Source: Candidatus Omnitrophica bacterium UBA6210 (GTDB taxonomy: Bacteria; Omnitrophota; Gorgyraeia; Velamenicoccales; Velamenicoccaceae). Taken from it: DNA of 64,000 nt. The stretch spans positions 500,662 through 564,661 of the forward strand of contig DISM01000004.1 of assembly GCA_002421805.1 (NCBI GenBank). Direction: 5' to 3'. Positions 32,230 through 41,236 of the stretch are shown here, piece after piece (position 1 is the stretch's first letter; each line of letters begins with the position of its first letter). The translations under genes were made by a program, and so were the position numbers. The notes below the pieces were generated by a model, which saw only the letters and a program-made list of their open reading frames with translations, ran no database searches and was not told where the DNA came from.

Positions 32230-34326
32230 TTATTTCATCAGGGTATTGGTAATGACAAAGGACGCAAAAACAATGGAAACCATGGACATGAGCTTGATCA
32301 GGATGTTCAATGACGGCCCTGACGTATCCTTGAACGGATCGCCGACCGTGTCGCCCACGACAGCGGCCTTATGGGCAAAAGACCCCTTGCCGCCGTGGTG
32401 GCCTTCCTCGATGTATTTCTTGGCATTGTCCCAAGCGCCGCCGGAATTGGCCATCATAATGGCCAGGACAAAACCCGTCACGGTCGCGCCGATAAGCAAA
32501 CCTGCCTGCGCTTCAAGCCCGGCCAATAAACCCACCGCAATAGGAGAAATGATCGCGAGTAACGACGGCAGGATCATCTCTTTCTGCGCGGCCTTTGTCG
32601 CGATCATAACACAACCCGCGTAATCGGGCTTCGCCTTGCCTTCCATCAGCCCAACGATCTCTTTAAACTGGCGGCGGACCTCGACGACAATGCCTGAGGC
32701 CGCGCGGCCGACGGCTTGCATGGTCAAGGCACAAAACGCGAACGGCAGCATACCGCCGATGAACAAACCAACGATGACCTTAGGGTTCATCAGCGACAGG
32801 TCCACGGTCTTCCCGAACAGAACAACCTGGTCATTATACGCGGCGATCAAAGCCAGGGCCGTCAATGCCGCCGAACCGATGGCGAAGCCCTTGCCTGTGG
32901 CCGCAGTCGTGTTCCCTAAAGAATCGAGCGCATCTGTTCTCTTGCGAACACTCGGGTCGAGCTTAGACATCTCGGCATTACCGCCGGCATTGTCGGCGAT
33001 CGGACCATACGCATCTGTTGCCAGAGTGATCCCCAGCGTGGAAAGCATACCGACGGCTGAAATGGCCACGCCGTAGAGACCGGCATTAAAATTTGTCGCG
33101 CCGCCGGCCAGATAATAGCTCGCCAATATGGCGATGCACACGACGATGATCGGAATGGCTGTTGACAACATCCCGACCGCCATGCCGCCGATGATGACGG
33201 TCGCAGGACCTGTGATAGCGGCATCCGCAATCTTTTTGGTTGGTCCATAACCGCTTGAGGTATAAAACTCCGTTGAAATACCCAAAAGCACACCGGCCAC
33301 TAACCCGGCGACAACAGCCCAATAAACACCCATGTGGTCCACGCCCAGGGTGAACCTGACCAAGGGATAGGACGCGATCAAGATCATGATGGCGCTGACA
33401 AAAACGCCTTTTCTCAGGGCCCAGAGGAGGGCTCCCTGGGATGCGTCTTCTTTGCTTTTGACAAAGAACGTCCCGATAACCGAGGCCAGAACGCCGACGG
33501 CTGCCATGACCATGGGGACCGTGACACCGCCGACGCCCAGGCCTGCAGCCACACCTAAAGCGCTTGTCGCAACGATCGAACCGACATAAGATTCATAGAG
33601 GTCGGCACCCATGCCTGCCACGTCGCCCACATTATCGCCGACGTTATCCGCGATGACAGCGGGGTTCCTCGGATCATCTTCAGGGATACCGGCTTCAACT
33701 TTACCTACAAGGTCTGCGCCCACATCCGCGGCCTTGGTGAAGATCCCGCCGCCGACCCTGGCAAAAAGGGCCTGGGAGCTGGCACCCATACCAAAACAAA
33801 GCATAGTGGATGTGATCACCGCGATCTTGTCCTGGCCTACGGGCAAGGGATGCGCATCATACCACCAGTTCAGACCGAAATACCAAATACTCAAGTCCAG
33901 AAGGCCGAAGCCGACAACGAGCAAGCCCATGACCGCACCTGCGGAAAAAGCCACACGAAGCCCGGAGTTCAGGCTTTTCTGGGCCGCGTTCGTCGTACGG
34001 GCGCTGGCATTGGTCGCCATCTTCATGCCCAAAAATCCGCAAAGACCGGAAAACAGGCCGCCGGTCAAAAAGGCGAACGGAACGACCGGAGCCAAATTCC
34101 CAAGCTTGACCAATATGTTCAAAATAACGAAGACGACGGCAAAAAAGATCGCGACGATGGTATACTGGCGCTTCAGATACGCCGCAGCCCCTTCTTTGAC
34201 CGCTTGGGCGATCTCGCGCATCCGCGGCGTGCCTTCATCCCGCCTGATGACGGTCCACGCCAAAAAGCCGGCAAACCCCAGCGCCAAAAGCGACCCCATG
34301 GGTGCCAAATACAACAGATCAAACAT
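32230..34326 (-). CDS. hppA: Membrane-bound K+-dependent pyrophosphatase ion pump
   Basis: Pump of 698 residues with about 16 helices that hydrolyses PPi to move H+ or Na+ outward. The hydrolytic centre DVGADLVGKVEAGIPEDDPRNPAVIADNVGDNVGD is intact (split here over the motif's parts DVGADLVGKVE and DDPRNPA). GNTTAATGKGFAIG has Ala, not Lys, at the position that marks K+-dependent enzymes. The ion moved cannot be settled without checking the gate glutamate position. It recovers energy from biosynthetic PPi, typical of energy-limited anaerobes. GGGGGAAGAAC precedes the ATG; it has its own promoter and terminator. Confidence 0.97.
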   Translation of the reverse strand: MFDLLYLAPMGSLLALGFAGFLAWTVIRRDEGTPRMREIAQAVKEGAAAYLKRQYTIVAIFFAVVFVILNILVKLGNLAPVVPFAFLTGGLFSGLCGFLGMKMATNASARTTNAAQKSLNSGLRVAFSAGAVMGLLVVGFGLLDLSIWYFGLNWWYDAHPLPVGQDKIAVITSTMLCFGMGASSQALFARVGGGIFTKAADVGADLVGKVEAGIPEDDPRNPAVIADNVGDNVGDVAGMGADLYESYVGSIVATSALGVAAGLGVGGVTVPMVMAAVGVLASVIGTFFVKSKEDASQGALLWALRKGVFVSAIMILIASYPLVRFTLGVDHMGVYWAVVAGLVAGVLLGISTEFYTSSGYGPTKKIADAAITGPATVIIGGMAVGMLSTAIPIIVVCIAILASYYLAGGATNFNAGLYGVAISAVGMLSTLGITLATDAYGPIADNAGGNAEMSKLDPSVRKRTDALDSLGNTTAATGKGFAIGSAALTALALIAAYNDQVVLFGKTVDLSLMNPKVIVGLFIGGMLPFAFCALTMQAVGRAASGIVVEVRRQFKEIVGLMEGKAKPDYAGCVMIATKAAQKEMILPSLLAIISPIAVGLLAGLEAQAGLLIGATVTGFVLAIMMANSGGAWDNAKKYIEEGHHGGKGSFAHKAAVVGDTVGDPFKDTSGPSLNILIKLMSMVSIVFASFVITNTLMK

Positions 34327-34409
34327 GTTCTTCCCCCTTTTGTTTTGATAATAATATCTTTCGCTTCTTTCGAAAGGACGTTCCCGTTCAAAATAAAAAT
34401 TTAGCCCTT

Positions 34410-34438
34410 ACTATAATACAATGCCCTGGTTTTAGCAA
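34410..34438 (-). promoter_or_regulatory. hppA promoter
   Basis: TTGCTA (34438-34433), 17-base spacer, TATAGT (34415-34410), giving a leader of about 77 bases before the hppA ATG at 34326. Confidence 0.65.
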
Positions 34439-34465
34439 GAGATATTTGGACAGGAGGACCTTGCC

Positions 34466-35644
34466 TTACCAGAGAAGGCCGCTCCAGAGCGCGCCGCCTA
34501 ACCCCAAAAAAACGGCTGCCATGGCCAGCTTGATCAACCCCATGCGCTTTTTGGCAAAGGCCTCAAAATCCCTGGAGGTGGCACCGATGAGAGCGAGGGC
34601 TAAAACAACGACCAGAGGAATGATAAACATGAAGTTGTAAACGAACAGATAGAACAAGGCCCTGACACGCATCGAGCCTTCTCTCAAGACGATGACGATC
34701 GTCGGAAGATAAAGCTGACCTGTGCAGACGGCCTCAAGCACCGATATCAGGAATCCCACGACCAGGGCGCTGACAAAGAGACCGCCCATGGCCTTTTTTC
34801 TTTCGCCGGTTCCTTTGCGATAATACATCCCCACGATGGCGTGGATCTTGTTCTTGACGATGCGAGGCAGCTGAAGGGCCATATCGTCCGTCCGGCCCGT
34901 TCTCTTATAATAAAGGTAATCCCGGACGGCAAGACAGCCTAAAAAGACGCTCAATGCCCCGACCAGGAAGTACAATCCTTTAGACAGCCAAAAGACCGCG
35001 TCGAGCCTGTAGAGAACATTAAAAAGGCCCAGACCGATGGCCAGATAGGTCAAAAAGACAGCCAGGATATAAGCGCACCCGATAAGCAGCATCTCCCGGC
35101 GGCGGTAACCCATGAGGCTCAAGAAAGACACGAAAAATACGATCACGGTAAAGGCACAGGGATTGATCCCATCGACCAACCCCGCGCCGATCACGGCGAA
35201 CGGGCCAAAAGACCGGAAATGTTCCAGGATATTGACGCCGGGACGCAGGGGCAAAGTTTCCGCACCGCTTCCCCCAAGCTGCCCTTCAATGGTCGACTCC
35301 AGGTGGTCGGCATTATCCGCCAGCCCGATCAGGACGCGCCTGCCGACCACCACGGTCGGCGTCCCCAGTTTTTTGCCCAGGTCTTTTTCCAGCTGCAAAA
35401 AGATCTCGTAATTCTCTCTCTGGAGGATATCCAGGTATGTCCAGCGGGCGCGGCCGCCGAATTTCTCCGCCATCGGCGGAATGACATCGTGGAGCAGTTT
35501 CACACAAGCCATGCAATGAGGCTGATGAAAAACTTTAACCTCCACAACCCCGGCGCCGGAGACATCAGAAGCCGCCAGGCGGCCGCTGAAAGACAAAACC
35601 ACCCAAAGCCCCAACGCCAAAGAAAACATCGTCTTATATCTCAT
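34466..35644 (-). CDS. Thioredoxin-like/CcdA-type membrane thiol transporter fusion
   Basis: Protein of 392 residues: signal-type N-terminus (about 1-25), a periplasmic glutaredoxin/thioredoxin-like domain with C44-x-x-C47 (FHQPHCMACVKLL) and cis-Pro in LGTPTVVV, then a CcdA/DsbD-type bundle of six or more helices. Its paired membrane cysteines are in GINPCAFTV and EAVCTGQLYLP. It should pass reducing power across the inner membrane to secreted thiols. ATG at 35644 follows GAGGGTGTC; a frame start at 35686 lacks a site. Confidence 0.88.
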   Translation of the reverse strand: MRYKTMFSLALGLWVVLSFSGRLAASDVSGAGVVEVKVFHQPHCMACVKLLHDVIPPMAEKFGGRARWTYLDILQRENYEIFLQLEKDLGKKLGTPTVVVGRRVLIGLADNADHLESTIEGQLGGSGAETLPLRPGVNILEHFRSFGPFAVIGAGLVDGINPCAFTVIVFFVSFLSLMGYRRREMLLIGCAYILAVFLTYLAIGLGLFNVLYRLDAVFWLSKGLYFLVGALSVFLGCLAVRDYLYYKRTGRTDDMALQLPRIVKNKIHAIVGMYYRKGTGERKKAMGGLFVSALVVGFLISVLEAVCTGQLYLPTIVIVLREGSMRVRALFYLFVYNFMFIIPLVVVLALALIGATSRDFEAFAKKRMGLIKLAMAAVFLGLGGALWSGLLW

Positions 35645-35723
35645 GACACCCTCTCGTTTAAATCCTATCTTACCGCAAAATTCCACTCGCCCGCAGAAAA
35701 TCTCTCCTGCGAGGCCCGAGGCT

Positions 35724-36692
35724 TTATCTTTTGGCCGAGGTCAATTTTGAGGTGATCTCTTCCATGAGGTCTTCCATGGCAAGGATACCCACAAGCTCGG
35801 CCCCCTTATACACGGCCGCCATGTTCTCCTTCTGCGGCTGGAGACGCGAGAATACCTTATCCAGACTCTCTTCCTGGTCTACGCGCACGATCGGACGGAC
35901 CAGAGACGGCCAGTCGCGGAACTGCGCATAGAAAATATCAAAAATATTCACCATGCCCTTGAGCTCTTTGCCGCTGAAGACCGGGAACCGCGTGAACGAC
36001 GATGTGCGGATCTTCTGTTTCAGGGAAACAACGTCCTCGCCGAGATCGAAACTCATGACATTCTTTAAGGGGACCATAATGTCTGCAGCGCGCGCCAGGG
36101 TCATATCGAAGATCTTGTCGATCGCCTCTTTCTCCTGCGGCTCCAGGATCCCTTCGCGGGAAATGTCCTTGATCAGGGACTTGACCTCGTCTTTCGTCAA
36201 GAACGGATTTTTCTTCAGGCCCGTCGGGCTGACCATACGCGCGATGGCCGCGGCCAGAAAACTGAAAAAAGCGACGAGGGGCAAAAGGACTCTGGAGGAG
36301 AATTCAACAGGGCCTGCAACAAGCAGGGCCATCCTGTTGGCATGGTAGCGCGCAACGGTCTTGGTCAGAAGCTGCGCAAAAATGAACGACATCGGCGTCA
36401 TGACCAGGGTCGTCAACAGGGCTGCGTAAACAGGCAGGAACCTCGCGAAAATGGCTGTCGCGCAGGCGGACGAAACGACGACGCAAAGATTCGTACCGAC
36501 AAGCGTCGTCACCAGCAGACGGTCCGGTTTCTTCAAAAGATCGTGAACAAGGATGGCCCTCTTGTTCTTTTTTTCGATCAGGTGTATAAGCCTTAAAAAA
36601 TTCACGGAAGTAAAAGCCGTCTCTGCACCGGAGAAAAAGGCCTCGCCGATGAACGCCAGAACAATAAGGAACAAAAGGATGCTTAAGCCCAT
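35724..36692 (-). CDS. CNNM/HlyC-type membrane protein with CBS pair (shorter paralogue)
   Basis: Protein of 322 residues: DUF21 membrane domain (FFSGAETAFTSVNF, four helices to about 165) and a CBS pair (VMSFDLGEDVV..., FPVFSGKELKGMVNIFD). It lacks the C-terminal CorC_HlyC domain. Family members are linked to Mg2+/Co2+ efflux. It overlaps the longer paralogue by ten bases and both have the S-A/G-E-T-A core, so they may form a heterodimer. Confidence 0.9.
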   Translation of the reverse strand: MGLSILLFLIVLAFIGEAFFSGAETAFTSVNFLRLIHLIEKKNKRAILVHDLLKKPDRLLVTTLVGTNLCVVVSSACATAIFARFLPVYAALLTTLVMTPMSFIFAQLLTKTVARYHANRMALLVAGPVEFSSRVLLPLVAFFSFLAAAIARMVSPTGLKKNPFLTKDEVKSLIKDISREGILEPQEKEAIDKIFDMTLARAADIMVPLKNVMSFDLGEDVVSLKQKIRTSSFTRFPVFSGKELKGMVNIFDIFYAQFRDWPSLVRPIVRVDQEESLDKVFSRLQPQKENMAAVYKGAELVGILAMEDLMEEITSKLTSAKR

Positions 36693-37918
36693 TTTTTAAG
36701 GATCATGCTTTTGATGCGGCGGCCGGAGAGCTTTTCCACCGTGAATTCGCCGTCCTGTGTCTGGATGCTTTCGCCCTCCGACGGAATCTTGCCGAAAATA
36801 TCAAGAAGGAAGCCCGCCATCGTCTCGAAATCGCCTTTTTTGATACGCAGGCCGCATATCCGGGCGGCCTCTTCCACCGGCGCCTTTCCGTTCAGACGAA
36901 AGACGCCTTTATCCAGGGACTCGATCATCTTTTCCTGGGCCTCGAATTCATCGTGGATCTCTCCGAAGATCTCCTCGAGGATATCTTCCAGCGTTACCAA
37001 CCCCGACGTCCCGCCGTACTCGTCGACAACAACGGCGATCCTGACATCCTGCTTATAGAAATCCTTAATGAGGTCGCTGATCCTTTTGGTGGCCGGAACG
37101 AACATGACGGCCCTGACCATCTCCGCGAGGGGTTTTTCGGCCTCCAAAAACAGCTCTTTGGCGAACACGACACCCTGGATATTATCGAAGGAGCCCTTGA
37201 AGACGGGAAACCTGGAATGCATGCCCACGCGGGCGGCCTCGCGGACCCTTGCGGCATCCCAGTCCAAAGAGATCGCCTTGATATCCATGCGGGGCGTCAT
37301 GATCTCCTGGGCCGTCGTCGTGGTCAACTCCAAAATCGAAACGACCATTTCCTTCTCATTTTTGCCGACGATGCCGTGCTTATGGACGACCTCGATGACG
37401 GTCTTGAATTCTTCCTCCGTCAGGGTCGGCTCCTTCTTCGGCTGCAACCCCAAGGCTGAGATGATCATATCGCAAGTCTTTGTCGACAAGAACAGGAACG
37501 GACGGAAAAAGCGCTCAAAGACATACAAAGGGCCCGACAGAATGTAGCTCAACCGCTCGTTGTTATGGATGGCGATGGTTTTCGGCGTGACCTCGCCGAA
37601 CAAAAGGAGGATAAAGGTCGTCACGCCGATCGAGATGCTGACGCCGGCCTGTCCAAAAAGATCCATCAATAAGGACGTCATGATGGCGGCGATGGTGATA
37701 TTCACAAGGGTGTTGCCAGCGAGGATGGTCGTCAAACAGCGCAAGGGATTATCCATGAGCCTGACGATCCTGGACGTGTCCCTCCCGCTCTGGGAGAGCC
37801 TTTTGATCTTGATAGAATCAAGGGAGAATAAAGCCGTTTCGGAGGCGGAAAAAAACGCCGACAAGGACAAAAAAACGGCGAGCAGGACGAATTTAAGGAC
37901 CACCAGATGTATCATCAT
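36683..37918 (-). CDS. CNNM/HlyC-type membrane protein with CBS and CorC domain
   Basis: Protein of 411 residues: DUF21 domain (FFSASETALFSLD, FGEVTPKTIAI), CBS pair (MTPRMDIKAIS, SRFPVFKGSFDNIQGVVF, then VVVDEYGGTSGLVTLEDILEEIFGEI) and the C-terminal CorC_HlyC domain ending in IKSMILKKWA. All expected parts are present. Likely divalent-cation homeostasis at the inner membrane. Two consecutive ATGs start it, three bases after the yggT stop. Confidence 0.93.
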   Translation of the reverse strand: MMIHLVVLKFVLLAVFLSLSAFFSASETALFSLDSIKIKRLSQSGRDTSRIVRLMDNPLRCLTTILAGNTLVNITIAAIMTSLLMDLFGQAGVSISIGVTTFILLLFGEVTPKTIAIHNNERLSYILSGPLYVFERFFRPFLFLSTKTCDMIISALGLQPKKEPTLTEEEFKTVIEVVHKHGIVGKNEKEMVVSILELTTTTAQEIMTPRMDIKAISLDWDAARVREAARVGMHSRFPVFKGSFDNIQGVVFAKELFLEAEKPLAEMVRAVMFVPATKRISDLIKDFYKQDVRIAVVVDEYGGTSGLVTLEDILEEIFGEIHDEFEAQEKMIESLDKGVFRLNGKAPVEEAARICGLRIKKGDFETMAGFLLDIFGKIPSEGESIQTQDGEFTVEKLSGRRIKSMILKKWA

Positions 37919-37921
37919 AGA

Positions 37922-38227
37922 TCAGGCGCGCAGACGTAGGCTCAGGTCGATCAGTGTCCTCACGAGAAAATACTTCAAAAAGACCACGAAAAGGATCGCG
38001 ACCAGAGGAGAAATATCGATGCCAAAGCGAAACACCGGCGGCAAGATGCGGCGGATAGGAGCCAACACGGGTTCCGTCACGGTATGCAGAAATTGAACGA
38101 TCGGATTGAATGGATCCGGGCTGACCCAGCTGATGAGGGCCCGGACAATGATGACCCAGTAATACGCCGTCAGGGCCATATCGAGCACCACGGCGGCCGC
38201 TGACAACAGATTCGAGATGGCAAACAC
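37922..38227 (-). CDS. YggT family membrane protein
   Basis: Protein of 101 residues with two hydrophobic regions and the family motif ALISWVSPDPFNPIVQFLHTVTEPVLAPIRRILPP. YggT proteins are small inner-membrane proteins of unclear function, linked to osmotic resistance and cell-division gene clusters. Start is GTG at 38227 after CGGAGG. In many genomes yggT is next to DUF167 and pgeF; here those are 37 kb away. Confidence 0.93.
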   Translation of the reverse strand: MFAISNLLSAAAVVLDMALTAYYWVIIVRALISWVSPDPFNPIVQFLHTVTEPVLAPIRRILPPVFRFGIDISPLVAILFVVFLKYFLVRTLIDLSLRLRA

Positions 38228-38292
38228 GTTAAAACCTCCGTAATGTTTATAGCAAATCCACCCGGGACGGTCAAGACCCGGCTTTAAAAGGT

Positions 38293-38943
38293 TCAGGATT
38301 TATGGCAAAGATTTCTTTTAAGCGCCTTAAGGCCGGAAAAAAGATAATCCGGTTTTTGGCGCCTCAACTCTTTAAAACTGCTTGAGCCGGTCGCGACGGC
38401 AACGGTTGTGACACCGGCGCGCTTCCCGGTCCGGATATCTATAGCCATATCACCGACATAAACCGCATCCACTTTTTCGGCCTTCAGAAGTTTGAGGACC
38501 TGGCGAAGGATCATCGGATGAGGTTTTCCGTATCTGAGGCGGTCGGCACACAAAACCTTGTCAAACATGTCTTCTGCGCCCAGGCTCCTGAGAATGATCC
38601 TGGTGAAACGTGTCGGCCGGTTACTGGCGATCGCCGTTTTGACCCCTCTCTTTTTGAGATAACACAGGAGTTGCCTGGCATAAGGCATCCAGCGCGCACC
38701 GCTTTCAAGATCAACGGCATGCCTCTTTCTGTAACAGGCCAGGACATGCGGCAGGCGGGACGCCGGCACAAAGGGCTCCAGGAGTTTCCTGTCCCCCCAT
38801 CCAACAGCCTTCCTGATAAGGGCGGGCGCGCGGGACGGATATCCCTGTGCGCGCATGCAGTCATTAAAACTTTTTACGATGGCCGGATACGCATTCACCA
38901 GGGTCCCATCCAGGTCAAAAATGAATATCTTTTTTCTTATCAC
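38293..38943 (-). CDS. HAD-superfamily phosphatase (phosphoglycolate phosphatase-like)
   Basis: HAD subfamily I hydrolase of 216 residues: motif I FDLDGTLVN, motif II ASNRPTRF, motif III lysine in YGKPHP, motif IV VYVGDMAIDIRTGKRAG. The helical cap lies at about 18-85. Closest in pattern to Gph/PGPase-type phosphatases; the physiological substrate is not readable. GTG start at 38943 after AAAAGGATGTC. Confidence 0.92.
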   Translation of the reverse strand: MIRKKIFIFDLDGTLVNAYPAIVKSFNDCMRAQGYPSRAPALIRKAVGWGDRKLLEPFVPASRLPHVLACYRKRHAVDLESGARWMPYARQLLCYLKKRGVKTAIASNRPTRFTRIILRSLGAEDMFDKVLCADRLRYGKPHPMILRQVLKLLKAEKVDAVYVGDMAIDIRTGKRAGVTTVAVATGSSSFKELRRQKPDYLFSGLKALKRNLCHKS

Positions 38944-38987
38944 GACATCCTTTTGCCGCTAACCGAACAAACATACAGGAATGAAGA

Positions 38988-39017
38988 GCCCCGTTAAGGT
39001 GCCGGGCTTAACGGGGC
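38988..39017 (-). terminator. Hairpin terminator below the secreted low-complexity protein gene
   Basis: GCCCCGTTAAG/CTTAACGGGGC, an 11-base perfect stem with an 8-base loop, 61 bases after the stop of 39078-39941. The following bases on the minus strand (CTCTTCATTCC) are only moderately T-rich. Confidence 0.65.
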
Positions 39018-39077
39018 CGGGTCATTTCTTCAAACTTTCACCGCATCTTTTCTCTTTAGATAAGGGGCGGCATCTCC

Positions 39078-39941
39078 TCAGGACGGATTTTGCGTGTTAT
39101 CCGTTTCCTCGACGGCATTCATGGCCGCAAGCTCCTCATCCACCTGCCCCTGGTCAACGGCGGTGTCCCCCTGATCCATCACATCCGCCGAAGGCTCTGC
39201 CATCGTATCAACCGCCGCATTGGCGGAAACCGCCTCTTCCTGCGGCGCAGGAGATGTTGAGGTTTCGGTAACCAAAGAAGATGTATCCTTCGACTTCTCT
39301 CCGGACGGCCTGTCCACAACGATCATTTCGGCGACGCTCTTGCCGTCCTGAACCCTGTAATCCGCCGTAATGCGGTCGCCAGCCTTGATCTCCGAAAGGT
39401 TTTTGGCGTTCTCAAACAATGTCTTGCCGGTCAATAGCAGGGTTGTTTTGACCTCCTCATACGTATTGTAATCCAGGTGTTTGATCGTTACCGACGGGAC
39501 CTCCTGGTCCGTGCTGACGACCTCGCCCCATACCCATTCCGTCGGAGCTTCCTCATCCTTGATCTCCATCACCTGGACCTGAGGCGTTGTCTCCGCAAGG
39601 GCCTGCTTGGCCTTCTGATCAGCCGCCGCCGGGGCTGCCGGAGCCGCTGATGCCTGTGGTGCGCCGCCTGTCGGCGGCTGGCCTGTCGGCGGCTGGCCTG
39701 TCGGCGGCTGGCCTGTCGGCGGCTGCGCCGCCTCTCCTGCGGGCGCGGCCGTCATTTCGTTCGCAGCCGCAGGCGCCGTCATCTCATTTCCGGCTGTCTC
39801 GTTCATGGCGGCCGGGGCCTCCATCATATTTTCCTCAGGGGCCGCCTCTTCTGCATTCTGCTGCGCCTGTGTCACAGTCACTGCGGCAAAAATAAAATAC
39901 GCCGCCATTAAACCGACGCTCCACTTCCTCATGGTAAACAT
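39078..39941 (-). CDS. Secreted low-complexity protein with DUF5666-like beta domain
   Basis: Precursor of 287 residues: signal peptide (MFTMRKWSVGLMAAYFIFAAVTVTQA), an Ala/Pro/Glu/Met-rich low-complexity stretch with four QPPTG units, a folded beta-rich domain (about 140-215: WVWGEVVSTDQEVPSVTIKH, IKAGDRITADYRV, VAEMIVVD) that resembles DUF5666, and an acidic tail. Function unknown; an envelope or periplasmic linker protein is likely. AAGGAGG precedes the ATG at 39941; a second ATG (39932) gives MRKW, which matches the start of the carbohydrate-binding protein at 51788, including the upstream element. Confidence 0.75.
   Translation of the reverse strand: MFTMRKWSVGLMAAYFIFAAVTVTQAQQNAEEAAPEENMMEAPAAMNETAGNEMTAPAAANEMTAAPAGEAAQPPTGQPPTGQPPTGQPPTGGAPQASAAPAAPAAADQKAKQALAETTPQVQVMEIKDEEAPTEWVWGEVVSTDQEVPSVTIKHLDYNTYEEVKTTLLLTGKTLFENAKNLSEIKAGDRITADYRVQDGKSVAEMIVVDRPSGEKSKDTSSLVTETSTSPAPQEEAVSANAAVDTMAEPSADVMDQGDTAVDQGQVDEELAAMNAVEETDNTQNPS
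39669..39725. repeat. 15-base tandem repeat inside the secreted low-complexity gene
   Basis: Nearly four identical copies of a 15-base unit (ggcctgtcggcggct) encode QPPTG repeats. The perfect identity suggests recent expansion and possible copy-number variation. Confidence 0.9.
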
Positions 39942-39953
39942 CCCGCACCTCCT

Positions 39954-40155
39954 TAACTTTGCTCCTAATAGGTTATTTCCTTACAAAGTTAGGCCCTCCG
40001 CTATGTGGAATGCGGAGGCCTACCCTTTCTGGGTTAACTCCGAGCTTCGGCAAAACTCTGTTTTGCCAGGCAGAAAAATTATGCCGAGTGGCTCGGCTAG
40101 CGAAGCTCGCCGAGCCCTCCTGGCATAAATTTTCAAGTGGTTAAGCGAGGAGCAA
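39954..40155 (-). repeat. Structured intercistronic element, copy B
   Basis: On the minus strand: TTGCTCC, CTCGCTTAACCACTTG, then GAAAATTTATGCC pairing with GGCATAATTTTTC (40073-40085, 40122-40134), inner GGCTCGGC/GCCGAGCC stem, GGCAAAAC/GTTTTGCC hairpin (40049-40067), CGAAGCTCGGAGTTAAC, a second CCTCCGC/GCGGAGG hairpin (39992-40020). Last comes TAACTTTG/CAAAGTTA (39954-39991), whose stem touches the AGGAGG of the next gene. It is partly homologous in sequence to copy A. Confidence 0.75.
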
Positions 40156-40163
40156 TGTTTCCT

Positions 40164-41216
40164 CTATCCATTGAAATACGTCCTCAGCCTTTCGGCGAGT
40201 TGTGTGCAGGCCGTAAACGCCTCTGCCGTCAGCGCGACCGAAAGCCCGTTGCAACCGCAGCTGGTCGTCACGAGGGCGCCGTTGGCCAATAACTCCCTGT
40301 GACCCATCAATTCCTGCCAGATGCGATCCATGAGCCCTGCGCTTTCGATATCTTCGTTATTGGGGATGATCCCGATAGCGGGGATACCGCCCCTTTTCAA
40401 GAATCTGCCGACGGCCTTATCATACAAAAGCAATTTATCGAGATAGCCATAGGCGTCGAAATTCAAGATATCGATGTTCGTGTCAAGGACCAATTCCCAA
40501 TCGGTATTTCCGCAACAATGCAGCCCTGCCAGGGCGCCGTTCTCATGGATCACGCCGACGACCTGATTGATCTTCTCGGCGATCTTTTCCTTGGGCAGCG
40601 CGCATTGGCTCGTGCCGACGGCGACAAGGTACGGCTCATCGATAAAAATGATGATCTTTGTCCGGCCTGTCACACGGAGCTGGCGGACCAGCCAGGCGCT
40701 CTTGAGCGCCAGGAAACCGCCCAGCAATTCAAAAAGATCGGGGTTATATACAATAGGATTCTTATTCTCGTCCAAAAGCGTCAACCCCAGGCTGACAGGA
40801 CCGATCAGCTGGGCCTTGACCCACTGGTCCCATCCGGCAGCCATGAGCCGCTCCGTCAGGACATACAACCCTTCCGCGTAGGGGCGGCTGATGGAAAAAT
40901 AATCCACTTCGGATGCCTGGATGTTGTGAAAACACTGCTCAAATTTTTCCAGGTAATCATCCTTGCGCGTATCCACCCAGACGCTTTTTTTTACCTCGTC
41001 CACACAGATACCCGGAAGGTTCTCCGTGAACTGGACGTACATATTTTCACAAAAAGAACGACGGGGTAGCTGCGGCCAAAAAGGGATATGCCTCTGGAAC
41101 CCCCCCAGAACGCTGTCGACGGCGGCCTGCGGATCGGCGATCGAAAGGCTTCCCACGCCGGTCGCCAGAAAATTTTTGTGGAGGTCGTTTAAGATCGAAC
41201 TCATGGCGTCAACCAT
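40164..41216 (-). CDS. MetE/UROD-superfamily protein (core methionine-synthase-like)
   Basis: TIM-barrel protein of 350 residues resembling stand-alone methionine synthase II-like proteins. N-terminus ATGVGSLSIADPQAAVDSVL, then QLIGPVSLGLTL, FIDEPYLV and a metal-binding stretch LAGLHCCGNTDW, with a later TTSCGCNGLS. It has only the catalytic C-terminal half of classical MetE, so the methyl donor and acceptor may differ (for example a methyl-corrinoid protein). It lies 20 bases below the LacI gene, perhaps cotranscribed. ATG at 41204 (MSSIL) is an alternative start. Confidence 0.75.
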   Translation of the reverse strand: MVDAMSSILNDLHKNFLATGVGSLSIADPQAAVDSVLGGFQRHIPFWPQLPRRSFCENMYVQFTENLPGICVDEVKKSVWVDTRKDDYLEKFEQCFHNIQASEVDYFSISRPYAEGLYVLTERLMAAGWDQWVKAQLIGPVSLGLTLLDENKNPIVYNPDLFELLGGFLALKSAWLVRQLRVTGRTKIIIFIDEPYLVAVGTSQCALPKEKIAEKINQVVGVIHENGALAGLHCCGNTDWELVLDTNIDILNFDAYGYLDKLLLYDKAVGRFLKRGGIPAIGIIPNNEDIESAGLMDRIWQELMGHRELLANGALVTTSCGCNGLSVALTAEAFTACTQLAERLRTYFNG

Positions 41217-41236
41217 CCCGACAACACCCCGCGTCC

